Shown here piece by piece: positions 1 to 7,557 of a stretch of 31,364 bases of DNA. How positions within the stretch are numbered: position 1 is the stretch's first letter; every line of letters begins with the position of its first letter. Source of the stretch: ZC4RG17 sp035304485 (GTDB lineage: Bacteria > Actinomycetota > Acidimicrobiia > Spongiisociales > ZC4RG35). The position numbers were made by a program, and so were the translations under genes. The notes beneath the pieces are model-generated. The model made no database searches. It had not been told where the DNA came from and was given only the letters and a program-made list of their open reading frames with translations. The DNA lies in the NCBI GenBank assembly GCA_035304485.1, contig DATGPZ010000025.1, positions 1-31,364 of the forward strand, in the 5' to 3' direction.

Positions 1-51
1 GGCGGAAGAGTCGACCGACGCCCGACAGCATGGGGAGATGAGGCCGGTGGG

Positions 52-972
52 TCAGCGGCGCTTCAGGAGTCGAAACCGGACCTTGGTTCCGCTGTCGTTG
101 GATCGGATCTGGACCAGGTCACAGATCTGGTTCACCATCCACACCCCACGCCCACCCGATGCCGGTCGGACTGGCGGGAGGCGGCCCACCAACGGATCGT
201 CGATTCGACCCGAGTCCTCGATCTCGAAGGCGATGCCGTTTGGGATCAGCCATATCCGGATGGAACCCTCGCCTCCGCCGTGGACGAGGGCGTTCGTTGC
301 CAGTTCGTTCACACAGAAGACGGCATCGTCGGCCAGGTGGGCCAGTCCGGCCGCCTCTGTGATCTTCGTGACCAGCTCCCGGATGTAGAAGAGGTCGGTG
401 TCGAACGGCAGGTACCAATGATCCGTCGGTGGAGGCGGCAGGTCCTGCCTGAAGATGGAGTCGGCTCGTGCGATCGGATCCGACCACGTGTTGGTACGCT
501 CCGTGGTGTCGTGAAGTTCGGGGTGGGTGGCGTGAGCGATTTCGACGCCGTCCGGATTGGCTACGTCGTACGGACAGAGAAAGTCGAGATGCCGCTGGTG
601 GTCGAGCGCCAGACCTACCAGTAGCTCGCTCAACAGGACCTCTTCGCACTCGGCTCGACTGCGACCCCGCCAGTAGGGCTGACCCACTCCGGCGATGGGT
701 GCGTGGGGATGGCGGTCCACGAAGCGGGCCCATTCTGTCATGAGGCGAGCCGGGTTCTTTCCCACAGTGTGAGCGTCGAGGAACTCGACGCGATGGCCCG
801 GGCCGAGAGTGGCATCCAGGAGCTCTATGTGCGGTCCCGGAACTATGGCGAGGGTGGCCGCCCCACCTGCACTGGCATCGGCGAGGAAGCCGCCAACTAC
901 GGCGGCGAATTCAGCCTCGTCTCGGTAGAGCAAGCCGCGGTGGCTGAACCTAGAAGTTGTCGACGTTTCCAC
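52..972 (-). CDS. MEDS-domain protein with RsbW-like ATPase domain (anti-sigma/sensor)
   Basis: A 306-residue soluble protein with two parts. Residues about 8-165 resemble the MEDS (DcmR sensory) domain found in actinobacterial regulators. Residues about 185-304 are a GHKL ATPase of the RsbW/SpoIIAB type: N-box V-N-E-L-A-T-N-A-L at 221-229, an E-D-S-G box near 252-255 and a G-G-R-G box near 273-276. Such proteins usually bind a sigma factor or an anti-sigma antagonist and may phosphorylate the antagonist; what the MEDS domain senses is unknown. The start is GTG with no good Shine-Dalgarno site, so it could lie slightly elsewhere, but the MEDS domain begins at about residue 11, which leaves little room. 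It is divergent from the riboswitch-transporter unit and lies near further partner-switching genes. The family call is firm; the cellular target is not known. Confidence 0.85.
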   Translation of the reverse strand: METSTTSRFSHRGLLYRDEAEFAAVVGGFLADASAGGAATLAIVPGPHIELLDATLGPGHRVEFLDAHTVGKNPARLMTEWARFVDRHPHAPIAGVGQPYWRGRSRAECEEVLLSELLVGLALDHQRHLDFLCPYDVANPDGVEIAHATHPELHDTTERTNTWSDPIARADSIFRQDLPPPPTDHWYLPFDTDLFYIRELVTKITEAAGLAHLADDAVFCVNELATNALVHGGGEGSIRIWLIPNGIAFEIEDSGRIDDPLVGRLPPVRPASGGRGVWMVNQICDLVQIRSNDSGTKVRFRLLKRR

Positions 973-1071
973 GGAGTCCAGAAGCGCTGCGATCGTTGGC
1001 CGCCGACGGTTCTACCCGGAACGGGCACTTCCAAACATCGATGGTGGGCGTCGGCTCCTGGCTCGTGGTCG

Positions 1072-1084
1072 ACCCTGATAGGGT
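1072..1084 (+). promoter_or_regulatory. Extended -10 promoter for the riboswitch transcript
   Basis: TAGGGT at 1079-1084 is preceded by TG one base earlier (TGA then TAGGGT), which is an extended -10 box. A start 6-7 bases downstream falls at about 1091, exactly where the outer riboswitch stem begins. No good -35 box is seen. The -10 box also lies in a small palindrome, ACCCT-GAT-AGGGT (1072-1084), which could be an operator. Confidence 0.5.
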
Positions 1085-1090
1085 GAGGCC

Positions 1091-1239
1091 ATCGACCGAA
1101 GGGTGGCTAGGGTTCCGGCCGGTTGTGTACCGGCGTCTGGTCCGAGCGCCACAGAAGGCCGGAGAGCGGCTCGCACCTCATCGGACAAAAGCCTCGAGGG
1201 GATAGGTCGGTGCGAATGAACGCGTGCCGATCCGGAGGT
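1091..1239 (+). promoter_or_regulatory. ykkC-family (guanidine-I-like) riboswitch with expression platform
   Basis: Three blocks match the ykkC / guanidine-I aptamer as I know it: CTAGGGTTCCG at 1107-1117, GTCTGGTCCGAG at 1135-1146 and GGACAAAAGCC at 1183-1193, in the right order and spacing. The outer stem 1091-1097/1205-1211 and the hairpin 1118-1123/1129-1134 can form. The block after AAAAGCC (TCGAGGGGA) departs from the usual CGGGAGA, so this may be a variant or another ykkC subtype. Bases 1175-1184 can pair with 1227-1231 plus 1235-1239, masking the GGAGG ribosome site (1234-1238). That predicts translation ON when ligand is bound. Family fairly sure; ligand inferred. Confidence 0.75.
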
Positions 1240-1243
1240 TGGA

Positions 1244-2191
1244 ATGTCCGATATCTCTCTTTCCCGCAGATCTCACTCGCGCGCTGCCTCGGTGGCGGTG
1301 CTGGTGACCGTCCTGTGGAGCTCGTCTTGGGTGCTGATTCGCTGGGGGCTCGACGATCATGGCCTCCGACCCCTCGGATTCGCCGGACTTCGCTACGTTC
1401 TGGCAGCCCTGTTGCTCGGTGGATGGGCGGCAAGTCGGCCGAATCTGCGCGTGCAGTTCCGAACTCTCGATCGCCCCATCGTGCTCCGGCTCGCCCTGCT
1501 GGGTGTGATCATGTACACCCTGACCCAAGGAGCCCAGTTCGTGGCTCTCGACCATCAGCCTGCCGCCACCACCAGCTTGGTACTGTCCGTTTCTCCATTG
1601 GTGGTGGCACTGGCAGCGGGCCGGGTCCTCGGGGAAAGACCACGACCTCCTCAGGTGATCGGTGCCGGCCTGATCATCCTCGGTGCGTCCTTCTACTTCT
1701 CGGGTGACCTGGGTTTCACCGCGCCGGGGATGGTGGCGGCGGTAGTGGGGCTCCTGGCGAACTCGGCAGCTGCTCTACTGGGCCGGGAAGTCAATCGCGG
1801 TGGGCACCTGCCGGCGGCGATCATCACCGTCGTGAGCATGTGTGTGGGTGCGGTGCTGCTGTTGGCCGCAGGTCTCGCCGTCGAGGGAGTCCCGGTGTTG
1901 GACCCAGCCGGTTGGGCCATCGTGATCTGGCTAGCTTCAGTGAACACCGCGCTCGCCTTCACATTGTGGAATTGGAGCCTGCGGCGGCTCTCGGCCACCG
2001 CCTCCGCCGGGATCAACAACACGATGCTGATCCAGATCGGACTCCTGGCGTGGGCGTTCCTCGATGAAGCTCCCGGGTCCATCCAATGGGTAGGCATGAT
2101 CGTGGTGTCTACCGGCGTGCTCCTGGCTCAGTTCCAGGCTGCGGGCCGTCTCCAACGAGCCGGAGGGGAACCTCGGGGACGTGGAACCTGA
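1244..2191 (+). CDS. EamA/DMT-family membrane transporter under riboswitch control
   Basis: A 315-residue protein with about ten hydrophobic helices arranged as two EamA repeats, typical in length for the drug/metabolite transporter superfamily. The first repeat opens with V-T-V-L-W-S-S-S-W near residues 21-29; the second covers roughly 165-300. EamA proteins are inner-membrane exporters of metabolites, amino acids or drugs, and specificity cannot be read from sequence. The ATG at 1244 has a strong GGAGG site 5 bases upstream. The leader is a ykkC-family riboswitch. Because guanidine-I riboswitches normally control guanidine exporters of the related SMR family and guanidine-degrading enzymes, export of guanidine or a similar compound is a reasonable inference. 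The C-terminal tail is basic and cytoplasmic-looking. Confidence 0.88.
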   Translation: MSDISLSRRSHSRAASVAVLVTVLWSSSWVLIRWGLDDHGLRPLGFAGLRYVLAALLLGGWAASRPNLRVQFRTLDRPIVLRLALLGVIMYTLTQGAQFVALDHQPAATTSLVLSVSPLVVALAAGRVLGERPRPPQVIGAGLIILGASFYFSGDLGFTAPGMVAAVVGLLANSAAALLGREVNRGGHLPAAIITVVSMCVGAVLLLAAGLAVEGVPVLDPAGWAIVIWLASVNTALAFTLWNWSLRRLSATASAGINNTMLIQIGLLAWAFLDEAPGSIQWVGMIVVSTGVLLAQFQAAGRLQRAGGEPRGRGT

Positions 2192-2279
2192 GTCGGCCGG
2201 ACCAGGGGTTGCCTGCCCGAGGGGCGCAAAGATGCCTCTGGACCTATGGATTGCCATGGATCAGCCCCACGACCCTCCG

Positions 2280-2285
2280 TACACT
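2280..2285 (+). promoter_or_regulatory. -10 box for a leaderless transcript of the RsbW-like gene
   Basis: TACACT lies 7 bases before the GTG at 2293, and no Shine-Dalgarno site is present. This fits a transcript that begins at the start codon. The 100-base gap from the transporter gene holds no other clear signal. Confidence 0.4.
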
Positions 2286-2292
2286 GCTCACA

Positions 2293-2682
2293 GTGGCGGT
2301 TATCGAGCTGAGACCCGAGCCGACCAGTCCGGGCAGGGCACGCCGATTCGTCAGATCGCTGATGTCGGATTGGGGCGTGGGCGACCAGGTGGTCGACGAC
2401 GCTGAACTGTTGGTCACGGAGTTGGTGACGAACGCAGTCATCCACGCCCGCACGGCGGTGACCCTAGAAGTCGAGGCCGCTGACGGAACCGTCAGGTTCA
2501 AGGTCTCCGATGAAAGCCCTCGGCGGGTCGAGATCAAGTCGCCTTCCCCGGAATCGGCTACGGGGCGGGGCCTGATCCTCCTCGATCAGATCGCATCGGA
2601 ATGGGAAGTCACGCACACCGCGGCGGGGAAGCACGTCAGCTTCTCCCTGATCACCGATCAGCACGGGAGTGCGGTTGGATGA
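2293..2682 (+). CDS. RsbW-like anti-sigma factor ATPase
   Basis: A 129-residue single-domain GHKL ATPase of the RsbW/SpoIIAB type. The N-box E-L-V-T-N-A is at residues 43-48 (N47), the D box S-D-E-S at 72-75, and the glycine box T-G-R-G-L at 90-94. Such proteins hold a sigma factor inactive and phosphorylate a STAS antagonist. An open frame extends further upstream, but the domain begins right at this GTG, which has a -10-like TACACT 7 bases before it; a start at an in-frame TTG further upstream is possible. The stop overlaps the next start as ATGA. The STAS and phosphatase genes that would be its usual partners lie just downstream on the other strand. No sigma factor of the SigB/SigF group is in the window. 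Confidence 0.85.
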   Translation: MAVIELRPEPTSPGRARRFVRSLMSDWGVGDQVVDDAELLVTELVTNAVIHARTAVTLEVEAADGTVRFKVSDESPRRVEIKSPSPESATGRGLILLDQIASEWEVTHTAAGKHVSFSLITDQHGSAVG

Positions 2683-3122
2683 GCGGCGACCTGCATGTCG
2701 TCGAGCATCGCAGGGCACCAGTGGCGCTGTGGCTCCGTTGCCGCGACTGGTTGGACAGCCTCCTGCGGGAGTTCGACATCATCGTGGCCGATGCCGACGA
2801 GGCGGCGCCTCGCGACCTCGTCGAGTTCGTGGAATCCGCCTCATGGCAGTTCGGCCAGTTCACCGTCACCGTGCCCCGCCGGGTGGAGGCAGCCAAAGAA
2901 CGCGGTGACGCGTATGTGGACCTCGAGATGTCCCTTCCGGCAGAGGCGGCCGACGCTGCGGCCGAATTCATGCGCCTGATCGATGCGGCCGATCGGTTCT
3001 GCCGCCGGGGGGATCTGATGACCCTCGCACTGGACGACGAGCTACGTTCCTATCTGGATTGGTATCTCGGAGAAATCCGCGCTCAGCTGGCGGGATCCGA
3101 GCCCCGGCCCTGGGAAGGCTGA
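2679..3122 (+). CDS. Small acidic protein, partner of the RsbW-like gene (unknown function)
   Basis: A 147-residue protein that I cannot assign to a named family. It is acidic and predicted mostly helical, with no signal peptide or membrane segment. The ATG overlaps the stop of the RsbW-like gene by 4 bases (ATGA), with GGGAG about 10 bases upstream, so the two are translationally coupled. Single-domain ATPases of this kind in actinobacteria often have a similarly sized downstream gene, which suggests a joint role in the switch, perhaps as a binding partner; this is inference. Its last 40 bases overlap, tail to tail, with the 3' end of the STAS gene on the other strand. The frame has the high third-position GC expected of a true gene here. 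Confidence 0.75.
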   Translation: MSGDLHVVEHRRAPVALWLRCRDWLDSLLREFDIIVADADEAAPRDLVEFVESASWQFGQFTVTVPRRVEAAKERGDAYVDLEMSLPAEAADAAAEFMRLIDAADRFCRRGDLMTLALDDELRSYLDWYLGEIRAQLAGSEPRPWEG

Positions 3123-3436
3123 CCCAGGTACTCCAGGAGGCCTCCGAGCTCCAGTACTCGTTCCACCCTGGGTTGGGGATCGAAGACCGTCATGGACCGC
3201 CCTTGCGTCTCGAGTCGCTGCTTTGCCTGCACCAGAACGGACAGGGCGGTCGAATCGATGAATGCGACCTGCGACAGGTCCACTCGCACCTCATCGCCAG
3301 AGGATTCGCGAGCCAAGTCCAACAGGGCGCTGCGCAGTCGTGAGACGTTGCCGTAGTCGATCTCGCCGGCAACGGCGACGACGAGGTGGTCGCGCCGCTG
3401 ATCCACTGTGATGTCGAGATCGTGGGAGGTGGTCAC
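3083..3436 (-). CDS. STAS-domain anti-sigma factor antagonist
   Basis: A 117-residue STAS protein of the RsbV/SpoIIAA type. The typical core is present: D-L-S-Q-V-A-F-I-D-S-T-A-L at residues 53-65, where S62/T63 sits at the place of the phosphorylated residue in SpoIIAA. When dephosphorylated, such proteins bind the anti-sigma ATPase and free the sigma factor. The GTG start overlaps the stop of the upstream phosphatase gene (GTGA), with GGAAAG about 8 bases before it, so the two are one operon. Phosphatase and antagonist in one transcript, with the RsbW-like gene convergent next to it, make a complete switch apart from the sigma factor. The 3' end overlaps the convergent neighbour by 40 bases. 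Confidence 0.9.
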   Translation of the reverse strand: MTTSHDLDITVDQRRDHLVVAVAGEIDYGNVSRLRSALLDLARESSGDEVRVDLSQVAFIDSTALSVLVQAKQRLETQGRSMTVFDPQPRVERVLELGGLLEYLGQPSQGRGSDPAS

Positions 3437-6400
3437 GAAGGGCTTTCCGGGTTCGGTAGGTCCGAACACCGTATCACGAGCACCGCCGTATCGTCCCGGT
3501 TGTACACGTCGCCATAGCGCTCTTTGAGTAAGCGGTCGAACGCCTCCAGAGCCTCGTGACAGTCGGTCCGGCAGAAATCGACCACGATCTCCAACAGTTC
3601 CTCTTCCGTGACGGCAGTCGCAGCAGGTACGTCCGTCACTCCATCCGTGTAGATGATCAGCCAGTCGCCCGCTTCCAGATGGACCCGTGTCTCTGTGAAG
3701 GTGACATTGTCGACCAGACCCAGAACCGTGCCCGGGGTACCCACGAACCTCGCCCCGGCTGCAGTGATATGGATGGGGAGAGGATGCCCGCCAACGGTGA
3801 AACGGAAGTCGAAGCCGTTGTCGGTCCTCTCCAGTAGTCCGAAGGCGGCGGTGCAGAACACTTCCGTCATCTGCACCTGCTCGTGGAAAGCGTCGTGGAT
3901 CCACCGGAGGACATCGACCGGGTCGATTCCGTGGCGGGCGGCTGCCCGGGCGGTATGGCGGGCGACGCCGGTCATCGCCGAGGCGGAGATGCCTTTTCCC
4001 GACACGTCTCCGACGATCACTCCCCAGCGGTTGGAATCGATGGGGATGACGTCGTAGAAATCGCCGCCGACTTCGAAGGCTTCGGAGGCCGGCCAGTAGC
4101 GGGCAGCGATCTCCAGCCCCGGGATCTCCGGGAGCGCGGCGGGAAGCAGGCTCCGCTGGAGGGTCATCGCCGTGTTCCGGTGTCGTTCGAAGACCAAGCG
4201 ACTCTGGAGGGCCGCACTCATACGGCCCGTGAAGTCGTCGACCAACAGGATCTCGGAAGTCAGGAAGGGACGGCCGCTCCGGCCGAGGAGGAGGAGGCCA
4301 GACGCCTCGGCGGCTCCCTGCAACGGCACAGCCAGGAGAGTCGTCACCGCCAGCTGCTCCATCATCCTCCGGAGAGCGGGATCGTCGGCCGGCGGAGGAT
4401 CGATGATGCGGCGTCGGCCATCCTCGATCACGTCTGCCAGTGTCGGTGACACCTCTGTCACCAATGCCTCCATGGTGTCCAAGTCCGAAGGTGGAGGCTC
4501 GTCTCCGAGCGAGCTGTGGCTGACGATCGTGCCGATGTCGGGCGATGTCAGATAGGCCAGTCCCCAATCCGCTACCGCCATCTGCAAGAGGCGCAGCATC
4601 TCGTCGAACTGGAACTGGAGTGATCCCGGTCGATTCACGATCTCGGCCAAGCGTGCGATCAGATCGGATTGACGACGGGCGGTTCTCTCGAGCTCGAAGG
4701 CACGTCCACGATCGATGGCGGCAGCGATCCGGTCGGCTGCCAACTCGAGCAGTTCCAGGTCGTCGACGGTCAACGGTCGTTCAGGACCCGCCCCCACGTC
4801 GAGGACACCGATCACCTCACCACCGGACCGCAGGGGAACGCCGGCTTCCGAGACGACGGTGTCGGGGAAAGCGGGCGTGATAACTTCATGTCGGGAGATG
4901 TCTTCGATCACACGAGGGTTCCCCGTGGCGGCGATGGTGCCGGCCAAACCCCGGCCGAGGGGGACTTCGGCCAGGTCATCACCCGGAGAACCATGATGCC
5001 CTCGGACGACCAGGGTTCCGCCATCTTCGTCCAATAGAAAGATGCGAACCGCCTCGCATGCCAGGGCGGCAGCGATCCTCCCCGGCAACTCATGGAGGAG
5101 GTCTTCGAGGGAGAGTTGCGAGAGGGCGGCGTCGCTGATCTGATCCACGGCCCGTAGGCGCTGGCGGGCTGCCTCCGAGCTCTCGAAGGCATCGGCCCTG
5201 CCGAGAGCCTGGGCGCAGATACCGGCCATGATCGTCAGGTGCCGCATCTCGTCGTCGGTCAAGAGGTGCTTCGTGTCGTAGCTGATCCCGATCGTCCCGA
5301 TGGGCTTGCCGTCCACGATCAGCGGCAACATCACGGATGTCTCCGGGAACTCTTCGGGTGGGACCGTCTCCGCCAGTCGCGGCCAACGCTCTTGGAAGTC
5401 GGCGAAGCCGTCGATGACCAGAGGTCTCGCCTGGAGGAATGCCTCGGTGGGTCCGCTCGGCCGGTCGAGCGGTATCGTCTCCAACTCCGCCGCGTATTCC
5501 TCCGGGTAGCCCATGATGGCCAGCGCCCGCAGCACCTGTGAGGTCTCATCGAACAGGAACAGGCTCCCTTTTTGGGCACCGACACCAGGCAGGAGGTGGT
5601 CGACCACGACCCGCGCCACCGCCTGACGACTGATGGCACCGGCCAGGTCGGAGGTGATGGACTCCAATTGGCTGGCGCGAGCAGCCGCCCGATCTCTGGC
5701 GTCGTGGAGCGCAGCCCTCTGCAAAGCCTGAGTGCTCATCTCGACCAGAGTCGCGATGAGGTCCTTCTCGTCGGCGGTGAACTGGTGTGGCTCTCGAAAG
5801 CCGAATGCCAAGACAGCCTGGATGAATCCGCCGACCGCTACGGGATACACCACGAAGGCGGCGGCGCCCTGGTCCTCCAGATCGGGGAACCTGGTCCGGC
5901 GGTCGTCATGAGATGACACATAGACCGGGGTTCCGGATGTCGCGACGAAGGTCGCCGGGGTGTCCACGTCCAACGGGAGGTTCCTGTAGAACTCGGTCAC
6001 AGCAGTCCGGGCGCCGTGGTGGGCCTGCAGGACGAGCGCTCGTTGTTCTGTCTCCACTACCGAGAAGAAGCCCCCGTCGGCGCCCAGGATCGCAGCGCCC
6101 TCATGGACGAGTGTTTCGGCGACCTCGGCGACAGTGGCGGCTCCTGCCAGACGGACGGCCAGGGCGTGGAGCCGACCCATGGTCGCGCCGGTCTCGTGCG
6201 TGGCTGGGGGCTGAGCGGGATCGAGGGGTGGTTCCCGGCGGGAGGGATCCGAGGCTATGACCACCCCTGCAAGACCGGTGATGTGACCTTCGGTGGAGGT
6301 CGGGCCGCCGAGGCATTCGAGCCAATGGATGGACCCATCCGGCCACACGCATCGATGGACGAAATGCAACGATGATTCTGTTTCCATCGCTCGCCGGGCG

Positions 6401-6600
6401 AGATCCGTCACCAAGGCGCGATCGTCGGGATGGAGTCGGCTCGACCATCCCTCGAAGGTCTGCTCGAAGGTGCCAGGCGCGAGTCCAAAGAGCCTTTCGA
6501 GTTGCTCGTCCCACACAACCCGGCCAGTGGCCCGGTCCCAGGACCAGAAACCGGCGTCGACACCCGCCGAGCTGCTCGCCCGATCGCTGCCTGCGATCAA
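3433..6600 (-). CDS. PAS-GAF-SpoIIE (RsbU-like) multi-sensor PP2C phosphatase
   Basis: A 1055-residue cytosolic sensor phosphatase. A PAS domain covers about residues 15-115 (W-x-W near 18, H-P-D-D near 57). Then come repeated GAF-type domains at about 140-295, 310-470, 485-645 and 660-800; the last is the least clear. The C-terminal 220 residues are a SpoIIE/RsbU PP2C domain: E-V-G-G-D-F-Y-D at 843-850, V-G-D-V-S-G-K-G at 863-870, Y-T-D-G-V-T-D at 984-990 and R-D-D-T-A at 1035-1039, so all metal-binding aspartates are present. It should dephosphorylate a STAS protein, most likely the one encoded right after it with a 4-base overlap. The start used is TTG, with only a weak ribosome site; it could lie nearby, but the PAS domain begins soon after. 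Confidence 0.93.
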   Translation of the reverse strand: MIAGSDRASSSAGVDAGFWSWDRATGRVVWDEQLERLFGLAPGTFEQTFEGWSSRLHPDDRALVTDLARRAMETESSLHFVHRCVWPDGSIHWLECLGGPTSTEGHITGLAGVVIASDPSRREPPLDPAQPPATHETGATMGRLHALAVRLAGAATVAEVAETLVHEGAAILGADGGFFSVVETEQRALVLQAHHGARTAVTEFYRNLPLDVDTPATFVATSGTPVYVSSHDDRRTRFPDLEDQGAAAFVVYPVAVGGFIQAVLAFGFREPHQFTADEKDLIATLVEMSTQALQRAALHDARDRAAARASQLESITSDLAGAISRQAVARVVVDHLLPGVGAQKGSLFLFDETSQVLRALAIMGYPEEYAAELETIPLDRPSGPTEAFLQARPLVIDGFADFQERWPRLAETVPPEEFPETSVMLPLIVDGKPIGTIGISYDTKHLLTDDEMRHLTIMAGICAQALGRADAFESSEAARQRLRAVDQISDAALSQLSLEDLLHELPGRIAAALACEAVRIFLLDEDGGTLVVRGHHGSPGDDLAEVPLGRGLAGTIAATGNPRVIEDISRHEVITPAFPDTVVSEAGVPLRSGGEVIGVLDVGAGPERPLTVDDLELLELAADRIAAAIDRGRAFELERTARRQSDLIARLAEIVNRPGSLQFQFDEMLRLLQMAVADWGLAYLTSPDIGTIVSHSSLGDEPPPSDLDTMEALVTEVSPTLADVIEDGRRRIIDPPPADDPALRRMMEQLAVTTLLAVPLQGAAEASGLLLLGRSGRPFLTSEILLVDDFTGRMSAALQSRLVFERHRNTAMTLQRSLLPAALPEIPGLEIAARYWPASEAFEVGGDFYDVIPIDSNRWGVIVGDVSGKGISASAMTGVARHTARAAARHGIDPVDVLRWIHDAFHEQVQMTEVFCTAAFGLLERTDNGFDFRFTVGGHPLPIHITAAGARFVGTPGTVLGLVDNVTFTETRVHLEAGDWLIIYTDGVTDVPAATAVTEEELLEIVVDFCRTDCHEALEAFDRLLKERYGDVYNRDDTAVLVIRCSDLPNPESPS

Positions 6601-6689
6601 GTGGCAACCTGTTCGTCGATGGGAGACGAACGGAATCCCCCTACCGGCCTGCCCAAGTCGTTCGACCTTTCGCTACGGACTGTCATCGA

Positions 6690-6707
6690 CTACGGCCGAG
6701 GCCGTAG
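6690..6707. repeat. Perfect palindrome between the nei and phosphatase genes
   Basis: CTACGGCC-GA-GGCCGTAG, 8-base perfect arms, lies in the 171-base gap between the end of nei (6772) and the start of the phosphatase gene (6600). It lacks a U-run, so it is either a weak terminator for the lhr-nei transcript or an operator for the phosphatase gene. A second short palindrome, TGTCGACA, is close by. Confidence 0.5.
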
Positions 6708-6771
6708 GAAGCTATGTCGACAAGCATACGCTGGCTTGGAGCCGTGATGTCGATGACCAAGACCTCCTGGT

Positions 6772-7557
6772 TCACAGCTGACAGGTCGGACACCAGTAGG
6801 TGACTCGTTCTGGCGCTCCGAGAAAGTCGCCTGTGATCGCGGTCCGGCAGCGCAGGCAGGGCTCACCGTCGCGGCCGTAGACCCACAGTGAGGGAGACCG
6901 TCGTCCAGTGGTGTTGCGTTCGCCTCGCGCCCGATTCGGATACATGATCCGGCGGGCACGGCGGGCCAGTGCCCCGCGGGTGTCCATGTCGACCGTTGCC
7001 ATCGGGCGGTCCGGGTGGAGCTTCTCGAGGAACAGGACCTCGGACTTGTAGACGTTTCCGATGCCGGCCATCACCCGTTGATCGAGCAGGAAATCGCTGA
7101 CGGAGGCGTCGTCCGGATAGCGTGACGCCTGGGTTTCGAAGCGATCGAAGTCGAATTCGGGCGCGAGCACATCGGGTCCGAGATACTCCAGCCCCATTTC
7201 GACACGGAGGCGACGATCGATCTCCACAGTGGGCGCTGCCATCACGGCAACTCCTCCGACCTCTGTCCTGAGGCCCAAACGCAAGGCTCCTCGCTGGCGT
7301 CCCGTTGGAATCGCGGTCCCCGTCCGGACTCGGACATGGCCCGGCATGCCGAGGTGGACGTGGATCGTGGACCCGTCGTCGAGATCGATCAGTAGATGCT
7401 TGCCGAGGGTCCTCACGGCTGTGACCGTCGCCTGCTGCAGGGCAGCGGAATGCTTTCTCACCGCGGGCGCTGAACCGTCGACCTCCAGAATCGGACGTTC
7501 GACCAGGACCGGCCGCATGCGGCGGGCTGCCGCGGTGTACGAGTCACCTTCGGGCAT
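6772..7557 (-). CDS. nei: Fpg/Nei-family DNA glycosylase (endonuclease VIII type)
   Basis: A 261-residue bifunctional DNA glycosylase/AP lyase of the Fpg/Nei family that removes oxidised bases. The ATG was chosen because family members begin M-P-E-G: P2 is the catalytic nucleophile after Met removal and E3 the general acid. A conserved lysine follows in G-K-H-L-L near residue 53, the helix-two-turn-helix has G-I-G-N-V-Y-K-S-E, and the C-terminal zinc finger has C234, C237, C256 and C259 with R251 at the turn. The gene overlaps the 3' end of lhr by 14 bases. In mycobacteria lhr and nei are also neighbours, so joint action in repair is likely. M-P-E-G-D and neighbour context favour Nei over Fpg (MutM). 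Confidence 0.92.
   Translation of the reverse strand: MPEGDSYTAAARRMRPVLVERPILEVDGSAPAVRKHSAALQQATVTAVRTLGKHLLIDLDDGSTIHVHLGMPGHVRVRTGTAIPTGRQRGALRLGLRTEVGGVAVMAAPTVEIDRRLRVEMGLEYLGPDVLAPEFDFDRFETQASRYPDDASVSDFLLDQRVMAGIGNVYKSEVLFLEKLHPDRPMATVDMDTRGALARRARRIMYPNRARGERNTTGRRSPSLWVYGRDGEPCLRCRTAITGDFLGAPERVTYWCPTCQL

Noticed and set aside
3437..4567. N-terminal extension of the STAS frame by about 377 codons
   Set aside because: The extension lies over the phosphatase catalytic domain in another frame and is rich in Arg, Pro and Gly; the STAS domain begins at the GTG at 3436.
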